A program made the position numbers and the translations under genes. Source: CAYSLA01 sp964431685 (lineage in GTDB: Bacteria; Armatimonadota; UBA5829). From it: a stretch of DNA of 30,224 bases. Positions within the stretch are counted from its first letter, which is position 1. Every line of letters begins with the position of its first letter. Below, piece by piece: positions 1 through 8,223 of this stretch. The notes beneath the pieces are model-generated. The model saw nothing but the letters and a program-made list of their open reading frames with translations, was not told where the DNA came from and ran no database searches. The DNA lies in the NCBI GenBank assembly GCA_964431685.1, contig CAYSLA010000023.1, positions 1 to 30,224 on the forward strand, in the 5' to 3' direction.

Positions 1-15
1 AGGGGGAGGTGTTCC
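1..15. repeat. Palindromic mini-element, copy a (3' end only)
   Basis: The window opens inside a copy of the dispersed palindrome. The visible AGGGGGAGGTGTTCC is identical to the right-hand end of the intergenic copy at 18763-18811. It ends about 31 nt before the TTG start of the aldo/keto reductase, and the rest lies outside the window. Confidence 0.75.
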
Positions 16-46
16 GAAGCTGGGAAGGATTCGTGGGAGGCACGAT

Positions 47-961
47 TTGACAAGACGAACTATACCGAACTCAAGTATGGCAGTATCTCCAATATGTCTT
101 GGAACAATGACATTCGGTACGCCCGTGGCTGAACCGGAAGCGATTGTGCTGGTTCAGCACGCTTTGGAGATGGGAATCAATTTCATTGACACGGCGAACA
201 TGTATGAGGGCTACGCACGTGTTCCCGGGAGTGCCGGGGGTGTCGCGGAGGAGATTGTCGGCAAGGCGGTATCCGGCAGGCGCGGCGACTTCGTTATCGC
301 CACAAAAGTGGGGATGAAAGTCGGCGATACCCCCGAGGATGAGGGGACGAGCGCAGCGTCGATCAGAAAGCACCTGGAGCTGAGCCTGAGAAGGCTGAGC
401 ACGGATTACGTGGACATCTACTACCTGCACAAGCCAGACCCCGATGCCTCCTTGCTTGAGACTCTTCAAGAGCTAGATGCGGCAATCAAGGAGGGAAAGA
501 TACTCTCCTATGGAACCAGCAACTACAACGGCGAGCAGATGGAGGAGCTTCTGCGTGTCGCTGACGCCAACGGGCTGCCCAGGCCGGTGATCACCCAGCC
601 GGGCATGAGCTTGCTCAAACAGGACGCACTGTTTGATCTGTTGCCGCTATGCGAGCAAGAAGGCATCGCGGTCGCACCGTATCAGGTACTGCAGGGAGGG
701 CTCTTGACCGGCAAGTATCGTCGGGGGCAGAATACTCCGGCGGGCTCAAGGGCGGCGGAGAAAGCGGGTTGGGTCTGGGAGCGTAGCGAGGAGCTCTTCG
801 ACAAGCTTGAGGGTATCGAGGCCGAGGCGAACGCGAATGCACTTACGATGACTCAATACGCTATCCGCTGGGCCTCGCAGCAGCCGGCCGTTGTTTCCGC
901 GATTGTGGGTGTCAAGCGCATCGAGCAGCTGGATGCGGCCATAGGAGCTGTACTTGGATAG
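47..961 (+). CDS. Aldo/keto reductase
   Basis: This is a NAD(P)H-dependent oxidoreductase of the aldo/keto reductase superfamily, a soluble (beta/alpha)8 barrel that interconverts carbonyls and alcohols. The N-terminal strand carries GTMTFGT. The catalytic set is visible as Asp and Tyr in FIDTANMYEG, Lys in ATKVG and His in YLHKPD. The C-terminal segment AIVGVKRIEQLDAAI matches the usual cofactor-binding end, and the 304-residue length is normal. The start is a TTG, chosen because GGAGG at 36-40 lies 6 nt upstream and the family N-terminus begins a few residues later. It stands alone on the plus strand, convergent with the minus-strand gene at 1080. The substrate cannot be told from sequence. 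Confidence 0.92.
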   Translation: MTRRTIPNSSMAVSPICLGTMTFGTPVAEPEAIVLVQHALEMGINFIDTANMYEGYARVPGSAGGVAEEIVGKAVSGRRGDFVIATKVGMKVGDTPEDEGTSAASIRKHLELSLRRLSTDYVDIYYLHKPDPDASLLETLQELDAAIKEGKILSYGTSNYNGEQMEELLRVADANGLPRPVITQPGMSLLKQDALFDLLPLCEQEGIAVAPYQVLQGGLLTGKYRRGQNTPAGSRAAEKAGWVWERSEELFDKLEGIEAEANANALTMTQYAIRWASQQPAVVSAIVGVKRIEQLDAAIGAVLG

Positions 962-1079
962 ATCACGTACTTGCCTAGCTTGGCGTTCCGTGCTTGGCGA
1001 AATGCGCAATAGCTGAGCACTCCAAGCATGTCGTCGGGGCATGCGGCCATCAAGCATAGGTGCAACCTTGGGCCAACTC

Positions 1080-2051
1080 CTACTCCGCGCACATCGCCCT
1101 GATGGCCAGGACGACGTATTCCAGTCTGGCAGGTGACTTTGCCAGTTGGCGCGCGCATTCAATCAGCACCGCTCTTCCCGCGTCGTTCGTCCTGTAGTCC
1201 GCGGTCACTAGCGCCAGGTCTCTGACCGTCTTGGCACCGCCCACGGGCGTAAGCGTGTAGTCCAGCCTGAGCATACCGTCGAACTCCAGCGTTGCAGTCA
1301 CGGCCAAATCAAAGGACCCTGAGGTCGCCGTGCCTTTGTAGACAACCTTGTCATCCGTCTGCGAGAAGAGATACCACGACTGCATTGTCCATTGAAGGGG
1401 CTGGCCCTCAACAGTGCCTGTGAGCATAACCGGCGAAGCAAGGATGTCCTGTCCGGCCGAGTTCACTTGATCCAGAAATGGCGAACCACCGAGACTATAT
1501 TGCCGACCATAGACGCTGGCAGTGTTGCCAACTAGCTGGACAGGAGAAAAAGGTTCGGGTACAAGCGGCAAAGTCGGCCATTGGAATGAATTCCAGGGAT
1601 AGGACGAGGGTATGGTTAGCGGGATTGAACCCAGGTCTGTCAGGGATTCGTCAGGGTTCACCGTTTGAACAAGCACGCTGAGCGCCCCGGTCCCCCAATT
1701 GCTGTAGTTTACCCAGGCACCGTAAGGAGCGAATAGCGAAGGAACGTCGACGACGTGAGTCCAGAGAGTAACGCTGTCCATTATGAAAGACAGCTTCGTC
1801 TTCTTGCGATCCGCCGCGGGAACAAGCGATGGGTCAACCATAACATAGAAAGACTGCGCGGTCGGCGCAGGAACGACCACCACCATCCCAAACGTGCCGC
1901 AGTGGCCACTTCTGCCGTCAAGTGCAAGCAGACCGAGCAGCACCCCAACACAGAGTATGATCTGCAGTGATCGGTGGTGTCTTACTTCACCAGAGTGCCA
2001 TGTTTCGGGACTTGGGTTCCGCCAGGCTCCACTCAAGTCCCGAAACACCAA
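1080..2051 (-). CDS. Secreted protein with GH123 N-terminal-like domain, truncated
   Basis: A signal peptide-like segment (RHHR followed by LQIILCVGVLLGLLALDG) precedes a beta-rich region. The later part (VYGRQYSLGGSPF, ILASPVML, LEFDGMLRLDYTLTP) resembles the N-terminal domain found in front of the catalytic barrel of glycoside hydrolase 123-type proteins (formerly DUF6067). I make that call from remembered family pattern, not from a search. The protein ends soon after this domain and no catalytic barrel follows in any frame, so it is probably a truncated relic or a stand-alone domain. The start is unsafe: the only possible in-frame starts (TTG 2051, GTG 2048, TTG 2036) lie within the palindrome at 2001-2047 and have no convincing ribosome site. 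It lies 42 nt downstream of cstA on the same strand. Confidence 0.5.
   Translation of the reverse strand: MVFRDLSGAWRNPSPETWHSGEVRHHRSLQIILCVGVLLGLLALDGRSGHCGTFGMVVVVPAPTAQSFYVMVDPSLVPAADRKKTKLSFIMDSVTLWTHVVDVPSLFAPYGAWVNYSNWGTGALSVLVQTVNPDESLTDLGSIPLTIPSSYPWNSFQWPTLPLVPEPFSPVQLVGNTASVYGRQYSLGGSPFLDQVNSAGQDILASPVMLTGTVEGQPLQWTMQSWYLFSQTDDKVVYKGTATSGSFDLAVTATLEFDGMLRLDYTLTPVGGAKTVRDLALVTADYRTNDAGRAVLIECARQLAKSPARLEYVVLAIRAMCAE
2001..2047. repeat. 14-bp inverted repeat (TTCGGGAC family, copy 1)
   Basis: TGTTTCGGGACTTG (2001-2014) is perfectly complementary to CAAGTCCCGAAACA (2034-2047), with a 19-nt loop. It lies 47 nt beyond the cstA stop and covers the annotated start of the next gene. There is no T-run, so it is not a classical intrinsic terminator. 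A related palindrome occurs at 23678-23705. Confidence 0.8.
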
Positions 2052-2093
2052 AAGAGTGAACTCTTACAGGCTTACACACAGTTTTTTGCGGGC

Positions 2094-3941
2094 TCAATCG
2101 TTGATGTCCGTTCCTTCGGCCAATCTCGTGAGGTCGCGCTCCGGCTCCTGTTCCACTTTGGCGCACGTCGGACATCGCAACTCACCAACCCACTTCACGG
2201 CGCAGACGGAGATCACCGTCAGGCACAAGATCATCATCACAATCGTGAGTGCGGCCTTGACGTAGTCCGCCTGGCCCGGCGCAAGAACCTTGAGCGAGAA
2301 CTGCACGCCGGCGTTGAGCACGGTGACGACCATGAACAGGAACGGCAGGAACGTGGTGAGCGCGTAGACGCGTTTTGATGACTTGTGCAGGATGTAGGTT
2401 GTGCCCACTGCCAGCGCGACCACACCCAGGAGCTGATTCGCTATGCCGAACATTGGCCATATAGCGCTGACCGATCCTCCTCTCAGGAGGTAGAACCATG
2501 CGAAAGTGACAGCAAAGCTGGTAATGATGACGCCCGGCATCCACGTGCCTTTGCCAAATGGCTTGTAGAATGGGCTGAGCATCTCCTGAAGTATGAACCG
2601 TGCAACACGAGTGCCAGTGTCGATAGTAGTGAGTATGAAGAGTGCCTCGAACATAATGGCAAAGTGGTACCAGTAGCTCATCAGCGACTTCATCCCAGGC
2701 AGCTTTGAGAATATGCTTGACATTCCGACTGCGAGAGTCACGGCACCGCCCGTGCGCCCCACAAGCGTCTGCTCACCAACGCTGGCCGCTATCTCTCCGA
2801 GGCTCCGGGCAGTCTCGGCGGCAATGGGGAACTTGGCCGGATCAGCATTGATGCCGAAGTAGTGGCTCGGCAGCAGCGTGCAGGCAGCCACAAGAGCCAG
2901 CAGCCCGACGAACGCCTCAACCAGCATGGCGCCATAGCCAATTGGGCGGATATCCATTTCGCTACTGATCATCTTGGGGGTAGTGCCTGACCCGATCAGA
3001 GCATGGAAGCCCGATATCGCGCCACACGCGATCGTGAGGCAGACATACGGCCATACCGGCCCGGGGATAATCGGCCCACCACCAGCCACGTACTGAGTAG
3101 TGGCGGGCATAGCGAGCTTGGGGTTAACCAGTGCAATACCTATAGCCAGCAGAGCGACCGTGCCAAGCTTCATATAGGTCGATAGATAGTCGCGCGGACA
3201 AAGCAGCATCCAGACCGGCAGGACTGCCGCTGTGAACCCGTAGATGGGCAGGGCAAACTCCAGTTGATCTTTGGTTAGTCTGAACACGCTGCCAAAGCTG
3301 GAATGCGCAACCGGATTGCCGAAAAGCACGCCCAGCAGCAGAAGCACCACCCCTATAGCTGAAGCTTCGGCGACCTTGCCTGGCCTGATCCGGTACATCC
3401 ACTGGCCCATAAGGAAGGCAATGGGGATGCTGCAGGCGATGGTAAAGACTCCCCACGCGCTTTCCATAAGAGCGTTCACCACCACTATTGCGAGCCCCGC
3501 CAGCGCGACGATGATGATGAACAAAACCGCGAAGGCCGTGCACCAGCCGGCAACCGGCCCGAGGAATCTGTGCGCTATCTTGGAGATAGACTCGCCGCGG
3601 TTGCGGACTGAGGCGTAGAGAATGATGTAGTCGTGCACTGCGCCCGCAAACACCGAACCGATAAGTATCCACAACGCGCCCGGCATCCAGCCATACTGGG
3701 CTGCAAGCACCGGTCCCACGAGGGGGCCTGCGCCCGCGATGGCTGCAAAGTGATGGCCAAACAGCACCCACTTGTTTGTGGGGTGATAGTCCTTGCCATC
3801 TCGGTACTCATAGGCTGGAGTGCTCTTTTGAGCGTCGAGCACGGCCACTTTGGCTGCGAGGAATGCGCTGTAGTAACGATAGGCCAGCGCCAGGAAACAG
3901 ATAGCAAACAAGAGGAGGACAAGAGAGTTCATACGATACAT
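2094..3941 (-). CDS. cstA: Carbon starvation protein CstA family transporter
   Basis: This is an integral membrane protein of the CstA family, whose characterised members import peptides or pyruvate during carbon limitation. The N-terminus has a hydrophobic helix followed by the family segments TPAYEYRDGKDYHPTNKWVL and FGHHFAAIAGAGPLVGP. It then has GSVFAGAVHDYI and many further hydrophobic segments. The C-terminal tail is hydrophilic and contains a CPTC pair near the end. At 615 residues it is a usual length for the shorter CstA type. The ATG at 3941 and a second ATG at 3932 are both possible, and neither has a strong ribosome site. A strong promoter lies at 3999-4028. No adjacent small YbdD-like gene is seen. 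Confidence 0.95.
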   Translation of the reverse strand: MYRMNSLVLLLFAICFLALAYRYYSAFLAAKVAVLDAQKSTPAYEYRDGKDYHPTNKWVLFGHHFAAIAGAGPLVGPVLAAQYGWMPGALWILIGSVFAGAVHDYIILYASVRNRGESISKIAHRFLGPVAGWCTAFAVLFIIIVALAGLAIVVVNALMESAWGVFTIACSIPIAFLMGQWMYRIRPGKVAEASAIGVVLLLLGVLFGNPVAHSSFGSVFRLTKDQLEFALPIYGFTAAVLPVWMLLCPRDYLSTYMKLGTVALLAIGIALVNPKLAMPATTQYVAGGGPIIPGPVWPYVCLTIACGAISGFHALIGSGTTPKMISSEMDIRPIGYGAMLVEAFVGLLALVAACTLLPSHYFGINADPAKFPIAAETARSLGEIAASVGEQTLVGRTGGAVTLAVGMSSIFSKLPGMKSLMSYWYHFAIMFEALFILTTIDTGTRVARFILQEMLSPFYKPFGKGTWMPGVIITSFAVTFAWFYLLRGGSVSAIWPMFGIANQLLGVVALAVGTTYILHKSSKRVYALTTFLPFLFMVVTVLNAGVQFSLKVLAPGQADYVKAALTIVMMILCLTVISVCAVKWVGELRCPTCAKVEQEPERDLTRLAEGTDIND

Positions 3942-3951
3942 CCGGTGAGAA

Positions 3952-3969
3952 CCGCCGAAACCCCGGCGG
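3952..3969 (-). promoter_or_regulatory. Leader hairpin before cstA
   Basis: CCGCCG and CGGCGG with a 6-nt spacer form a GC-only stem in the roughly 50-nt cstA leader, about 10 nt before the start codon. It could mask translation initiation. There is no ligand-binding architecture. Confidence 0.35.
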
Positions 3970-3998
3970 GAATCGCGGCAATGATGTCGCCGACACTC

Positions 3999-4028
3999 AT
4001 TATATTACCTGCAACGGACTGATTTCAA
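3999..4028 (-). promoter_or_regulatory. Sigma70-type promoter for cstA
   Basis: Read on the minus strand: TTGAAA (4028-4023), an 18-bp spacer, then a perfect TATAAT (4004-3999). It gives a leader of about 50 nt to the cstA start. With the divergent promoter at 4091-4119 it accounts for the 318-bp intergenic stretch 3942-4259, where I see no gene. Confidence 0.75.
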
Positions 4029-4090
4029 ATTGAATGACACTCGAAGCTCTCTATGACACCCCACCGGACCGCCGGGCAGGCATCTGACCG

Positions 4091-4119
4091 TTGACAACGC
4101 GCCGAGACTGCGCTAGACT
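4091..4119 (+). promoter_or_regulatory. Sigma70-type promoter for the PAS/HATPase gene
   Basis: Consensus TTGACA at 4091-4096, a 17-bp spacer, then TAGACT at 4114-4119. It points at the PAS/HATPase gene and leaves a long leader of about 130 nt, in which I recognise no riboswitch. Confidence 0.65.
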
Positions 4120-4259
4120 CTTGATAGGCCCGCCGTGCGGCAGATCCTGCGAGTGGCAGGAAAACGAGCCACAGAGCGTCTGCACTGGCTACAGCTCTTA
4201 TGCTGATCACCCGGGCCACAAACACGTTGACCGCGGTTGACCGACTGGAGGAAATGACC

Positions 4260-5369
4260 GTGAGGAGAGAACACAGCACGTCAGCCGACAATGAGAAACC
4301 TCGCGGCTCGGCCGGAGAGCGAATAGAACAGACCGGGTCTGAGGATTCGGGTGTGCCTGCCCAGCAGGAAACACAGCGGCTGATCTACGAGCTTCAGCGT
4401 CACGAGGCCGAGCTGAGGAAGCAGAACGAGGAGCTTCGCCAGGCGTGGGAACAGGTGCAGCAAGGCCTGAAGGAGCAAATCGACCTGTACGACTTTGCCC
4501 CGGTGGCCTACTTCACGCTCGACCGCAACGGCCTGATCCGCCGAGTAAACCTGGCTGGGGCACAGCTCCTGGGCGCGACACGCTCCAGCCTTGAGCAGGC
4601 GAAGTTCGGACAATACGTTTCGCCCGAGACTCGGCCCGCCTTCAATGCATTCCTGAATGACGTCTTGGTGAACCGAAGCAGAGGAACGTGCGAACTGGTG
4701 ATGTTGACGGGTGCGCGCGAAGCGCTCCACGTTCTAATCGAAGCCGGAGCCTCTCACGATGGTGAAGAGTGCCGCGTTGCGGTGGTGAATGTCTCCAAGA
4801 ACCGACGGGCGGAGCAGCAGAGGCAGTCTCTCTACAGAGAAACTCTCAGAGGCGTAACGCGTGGCAAACTGGACCTGATCTCGTATGAGGAGCTGTCTGA
4901 CTATCTGAACTCCTCAGAGACTACCCTGAGAATCGCGTCGGCTGCGGACACTACGCGTGCACGGCACGAGATTATGGATTATTGTGCTTCGAAAGGACTG
5001 GAAGCGGACGCTCTGGGTTCGTTCGAAGGCGCTGTCGGTGAGGCGATGACAAACGCCCTCAAGCATGCAGACGAGGCACAAGTCGATGCTGGATTCCGCG
5101 ACGACTCCGTGTGGGTAGCTGTGTCAGACAGAGGCCCAGCCATCTCGTCACTGGATATGCCCGGGGCGACACCCGGAGAGGATTTCTCCAGTACGGCGTT
5201 GCTCGGGATGGGGTACGCAATAATGATGGAAGCTTCGGACAGGATAATGTTCTGCACGGGAGCGCAGGGCAGGGCTGTTGTGGTGTCACGCAATACCGCT
5301 GCGCCAAAGCCCGCCGTGCCTATGGATGACCTTCTCGAAAACTGGGAAGACACTAACACTCCCGACTGA
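4260..5369 (+). CDS. PAS-domain protein with RsbW-like HATPase
   Basis: A cytoplasmic regulator. After a polar N-terminus comes a coiled coil rich in E, Q and R (about residues 35-75). A PAS domain follows (LYDFAPVAYFTLDRNGLI onward, about 80-190). The C-terminal third is a GHKL ATPase of the anti-sigma/RsbW type: N-box EAMTNALKHA, G1-like VSDRGPAIS, and a GMGYAIM segment. No phospho-acceptor His helix or receiver domain is visible, so it looks more like a switch kinase or anti-sigma factor than a classical histidine kinase. I chose GTG 4260 because GGAGGAA at 4247-4253 is spaced 6 nt from it. ATG 4254 is too close to that site, and ATG 4200 has none. No sigma factor or antagonist is adjacent, so the target is unknown. 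Confidence 0.82.
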   Translation: MRREHSTSADNEKPRGSAGERIEQTGSEDSGVPAQQETQRLIYELQRHEAELRKQNEELRQAWEQVQQGLKEQIDLYDFAPVAYFTLDRNGLIRRVNLAGAQLLGATRSSLEQAKFGQYVSPETRPAFNAFLNDVLVNRSRGTCELVMLTGAREALHVLIEAGASHDGEECRVAVVNVSKNRRAEQQRQSLYRETLRGVTRGKLDLISYEELSDYLNSSETTLRIASAADTTRARHEIMDYCASKGLEADALGSFEGAVGEAMTNALKHADEAQVDAGFRDDSVWVAVSDRGPAISSLDMPGATPGEDFSSTALLGMGYAIMMEASDRIMFCTGAQGRAVVVSRNTAAPKPAVPMDDLLENWEDTNTPD

Positions 5370-5417
5370 TCAACACCGGCACATCAGGGCGATTCCCAAA
5401 TGATGCTATTCGAGCTG

Positions 5418-5446
5418 TTGACGTTTGGGTACGGTGGCTGTATACT
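5418..5446 (+). promoter_or_regulatory. Sigma70-type promoter for the PEP-CTERM gene
   Basis: TTGACG at 5418-5423, exactly 17 bp of spacer, and TATACT at 5441-5446. This would start transcription near 5453 and give a leader of about 50 nt ahead of the PEP-CTERM gene. Confidence 0.75.
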
Positions 5447-5501
5447 ACAGGGAACTAGGGGCAGTGCAGAACACTAGCAGCAACACAAGGAGAAACGTGA
5501 G

Positions 5502-6275
5502 ATGGTAAAGGGAAAGCTTCCTGTTCTAGCGTTGGTGTGTGCCATTCTTCTGATGGCATTGTCACAGACGGCCTGGGCAGTAAAAGTCGGACTGGTCTTT
5601 TCGGACGTCAACAACGACATTGTGAAGGACTACCTCGCCGGCACCGGGGTCATTGCGAGCGCTGATATCACCAAGATCGATGTCACAGCATATACCCCCA
5701 CACTCGCCGAACTCCAGGCGTTCGACGCAGTGCTTGTCTGGAGCAACTACGGCTTTGACAACGCCGCTTTGCTCGGTGACCGGCTGGCCGATTTCGTGGA
5801 CGCTGGAGGCGGAGTGGTGATTGCTGGAATGGCGTTTTCCACCAGTGCCGCACGCACTCTCGCCGGAAAGATAATGACTACATCGTACAGCCCGTTCACA
5901 CCAGTATTCACCGTTAACGCCTCGGATACGCTGGGATGGTATGATCCAACCCATCCGATCATGGATGGGGTGAGCAACGTGGTGGGCTCGTATCGCGACC
6001 TTGTCTCTCTGGCCAGCGGCGCGGTGCCGGTGGCAGACTGGAGCAGCGGAGCCAAACTGGTGGCCACGCAGCGCGGCGGCAAAGTCGTCGGAATCACCCT
6101 CTATCCCGGGCAGGGCAACGCCCGCACCGGAATGAGCGGGGATTACGCACTGGTCTACGCAAACTCACTAATCTACTCGGCTAACGCCGGCTCTGTGGTT
6201 CCTGAGCCTGGTTGCGTGGCAGTGCTGTCGGGAGGTCTCGCGGGGCTGGCACTGTTCATCAGACGTAGAAGATAA
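5502..6275 (+). CDS. PEP-CTERM sorted exported protein, GATase-like fold
   Basis: An exported protein with a signal peptide (MVKGK, hydrophobic core, cleavage near TAWA-VK). At the C-terminus is a PEP-CTERM sorting tail: VPEPG, a hydrophobic helix, then RRRR. Known family biology: such tails are processed by an exosortase and go with exopolysaccharide or surface display. The middle has alternating strands and glycines (VGLVFSDVNND, AVLVWSNYG, FVDAGGGVVIAG). These are reminiscent of class I glutamine-amidotransferase or ThuA-like folds, but no catalytic Cys-His pair is evident. GGAG near 5490 sets the ATG start, and the promoter is at 5418. No exosortase is in the window. The ligand or function of the central domain is unknown. 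Confidence 0.85.
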   Translation: MVKGKLPVLALVCAILLMALSQTAWAVKVGLVFSDVNNDIVKDYLAGTGVIASADITKIDVTAYTPTLAELQAFDAVLVWSNYGFDNAALLGDRLADFVDAGGGVVIAGMAFSTSAARTLAGKIMTTSYSPFTPVFTVNASDTLGWYDPTHPIMDGVSNVVGSYRDLVSLASGAVPVADWSSGAKLVATQRGGKVVGITLYPGQGNARTGMSGDYALVYANSLIYSANAGSVVPEPGCVAVLSGGLAGLALFIRRRR

Positions 6276-6347
6276 GTATCCGTAGCCGTCGCGGCCGTTA
6301 GACAGTCGCGAGCAGCGAGACCAATCAATCATAGTGGGAGCCCTAAT

Positions 6348-7277
6348 ATGCTGAAGAAAGAGCAGATGATAGGCCCGTGGGCGGGTCTACCGATAGCGTG
6401 GAAAGAAGATTACAGCTTTGACGAGAAGACCTACCGGGAAGACGTAGCAAGCTGCTGCGAGGCGAGAGTGCCGGGCGTCTACACCGGAGGCACAACAGGG
6501 GAGTTCTATGCGCTCGAGTTCGACGAGTTCAAAGCAGTAACCGATGCAACCATCGCGGAGTGCAGGAATGGCAACACGCCGGTAATGATCGGCTGTAGTT
6601 CCACGTTCACGCTCGGGGTGATCAAACGTGCAAGATACGCGATGGAAAAGGGCGCGGACGCGATCCAGGTCGCTCTTCCGTTTTGGATGGACGTGCCGGA
6701 CCGCTGCGTCGTGGACTTCTTTGCGGAAGTATCCGAGAGTGTCCCGGGGATGCCTATCTCGATCTATGAGACACTCCGCGCGAAGAAGGCCATCTCAATC
6801 GAGCAGCACAAAGCAATCAAGCAACGAGTTCCCGCGGTGATCAGCGTTAAGTCCAATGAGGGTACGGTCGGGGCGACTCCGGAGGGCTGCGCGGAGCTGA
6901 GCAAGCTCTACAATGTCTTCTCGAGCGAGACCCAACTGATCGAGCTGGGCCCGAGCGGTCTGATCGGCTCCTGCAGTTCACTGGTCTATCAGAACCCGAG
7001 GTTGCTGCTCCACATGTATGAGTTGCTGTACGCGAAGAAATGGGAGGAGCTCAAACCCTGGATGGACAAGCTGAACCGGCTGGTCTTTGAAGGTTTGAAG
7101 CCTTGTTTTGACGCGGATTGCGTTGACAGCGCAATAGACAGACTCATCGGCCTGTCCGCCGGTTTCCTGAAGACCAGCCTGCTCTGCCGAGGCCCCTATC
7201 CTCCTTGCACGCCGGAGATGCTGGACGGCTTCCGAAATTGGCTGAGAAACAACATGCCAGAGTTCCTCGAGCTGTAG
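6348..7277 (+). CDS. Dihydrodipicolinate synthase (DapA) family aldolase
   Basis: A TIM-barrel class I aldolase or lyase of the DapA/N-acetylneuraminate lyase superfamily. The carboxylate-binding GTTGE motif is present (YTGGTTGEFYAL). The catalytic Tyr is in ISIYETL and the Schiff-base Lys in VISVKSNEG. The family's usual YNxP becomes YETL, which argues against true DapA and for a catabolic 2-keto-3-deoxy-acid-type substrate. Length (309) is typical. The ATG is preceded by GGGAG. A probable two-gene unit with the amidohydrolase that starts 68 nt downstream suggests successive steps of one degradation pathway. The exact substrate is not deducible. Confidence 0.88.
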   Translation: MLKKEQMIGPWAGLPIAWKEDYSFDEKTYREDVASCCEARVPGVYTGGTTGEFYALEFDEFKAVTDATIAECRNGNTPVMIGCSSTFTLGVIKRARYAMEKGADAIQVALPFWMDVPDRCVVDFFAEVSESVPGMPISIYETLRAKKAISIEQHKAIKQRVPAVISVKSNEGTVGATPEGCAELSKLYNVFSSETQLIELGPSGLIGSCSSLVYQNPRLLLHMYELLYAKKWEELKPWMDKLNRLVFEGLKPCFDADCVDSAIDRLIGLSAGFLKTSLLCRGPYPPCTPEMLDGFRNWLRNNMPEFLEL

Positions 7278-7345
7278 ACACTTGGCGGGGCGATGGGCGG
7301 AGCCGAACAACGGGCTGATGCCATTCCTCAACTATGGAGGCTGTG

Positions 7346-8152
7346 ATGAAGGAAATTCAGGAACGAATCTGGTCAATCGACGTGCACGCGCACTTCGGAC
7401 TCTACGACGAACACCAGAGCGATCTGGTCAACAGCTTCATGACAGCTGATCCTGAAGGCGTGCTCCGCCTGGCGGAGCTCTCTCACACGGAGCGCACTAT
7501 CGTCTCACCCCTTTCCGGCCTGTTCACATCGGACCCGGCTGGAATTATTGCGGCAAACGTCGAAGCAAGTGAGGCGGCGGAGAGGCACGAGGGGCTTCTT
7601 CAGTGGGTCGTCGTGAACCCGCAGGCAACCGAAACGTATGCGCAGGCGGAAACAATGCTAGACAATCCGTGGTGCGCAGGCATCAAGATCCATCCTGAGC
7701 AGCACAAGTACAGGATTGAGGATTTCGGCGAGCAGGTATTCAGGTTCGCGTCCGCCCATCAAGCGATTGTGCAGTCGCACAGCGGTTGCCCCAACAGCCA
7801 GCCGACAGACTTCGTTCGGTTTGCCGACGATTTCCCAGAGGTGCAGCTCATCATATCGCACCTGGGCAATAACTGGGATGGCGACATGACGGCGCAGGTC
7901 AGGGCCATACAGCAGTGCCGGCACGGCAACATATTCACCGACACATCCAGTGCGAAGTCCATCACACCAAACCTGATCGAGTGGGCCGTGAGAGAGGTCG
8001 GAGCAGACAAGATTCTGTATGGGACGGATTCACCATTGTACTTTGCTCCCATGCAGAGGGCACGAATCGACTGTGCGAGCCTGGACGATACGGACAAGAA
8101 GATGATTCTGCGAGACAACGCACTGAGGCTTTTTGCCGCTAAGCTGAGCTGA
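7346..8152 (+). CDS. Amidohydrolase-2 family metal-dependent hydrolase
   Basis: A cytoplasmic TIM-barrel hydrolase or decarboxylase of the amidohydrolase superfamily (ACMSD/amidohydrolase-2 branch). The metal-binding set looks intact: HxH in IDVHAHFG, His in IVQSHSG, His in LIISHLG and the final Asp in LYGTDSPL. This contrasts with the two related proteins at 28715 and 29456. The start at ATG 7346 is preferred because GGAGG at 7336-7340 sits 5 nt upstream. An in-frame ATG at 7334 overlaps that site. It is probably co-transcribed with the DapA-family gene just upstream. A stable hairpin at 8163-8190 follows the stop. Confidence 0.88.
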   Translation: MKEIQERIWSIDVHAHFGLYDEHQSDLVNSFMTADPEGVLRLAELSHTERTIVSPLSGLFTSDPAGIIAANVEASEAAERHEGLLQWVVVNPQATETYAQAETMLDNPWCAGIKIHPEQHKYRIEDFGEQVFRFASAHQAIVQSHSGCPNSQPTDFVRFADDFPEVQLIISHLGNNWDGDMTAQVRAIQQCRHGNIFTDTSSAKSITPNLIEWAVREVGADKILYGTDSPLYFAPMQRARIDCASLDDTDKKMILRDNALRLFAAKLS

Positions 8153-8162
8153 AAACACAGCA

Positions 8163-8190
8163 GGGCAGGCGTCCGGAAGGACCCCTGCCC
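8163..8190. terminator. Stable hairpin between convergent genes
   Basis: GGGCAGG and CCTGCCC enclose an inner GTCC/GGAC stem with a GGAA tetraloop and one C-C mismatch. It lies between the stops of two convergent genes. No long T-run follows on the plus strand. On the minus strand TGTGTTTT lies a few bases beyond, so it may mainly stop minus-strand transcripts. Confidence 0.5.
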
Positions 8191-8223
8191 CGAAGCATTG
8201 CGTGCTCAGAATTCAGCGGTTTT

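Noticed and set aside
3124..3771. 215-codon minus-strand ORF in cstA
   Set aside because: Out-of-frame shadow of cstA; low-complexity, Arg/Ser-rich translation.
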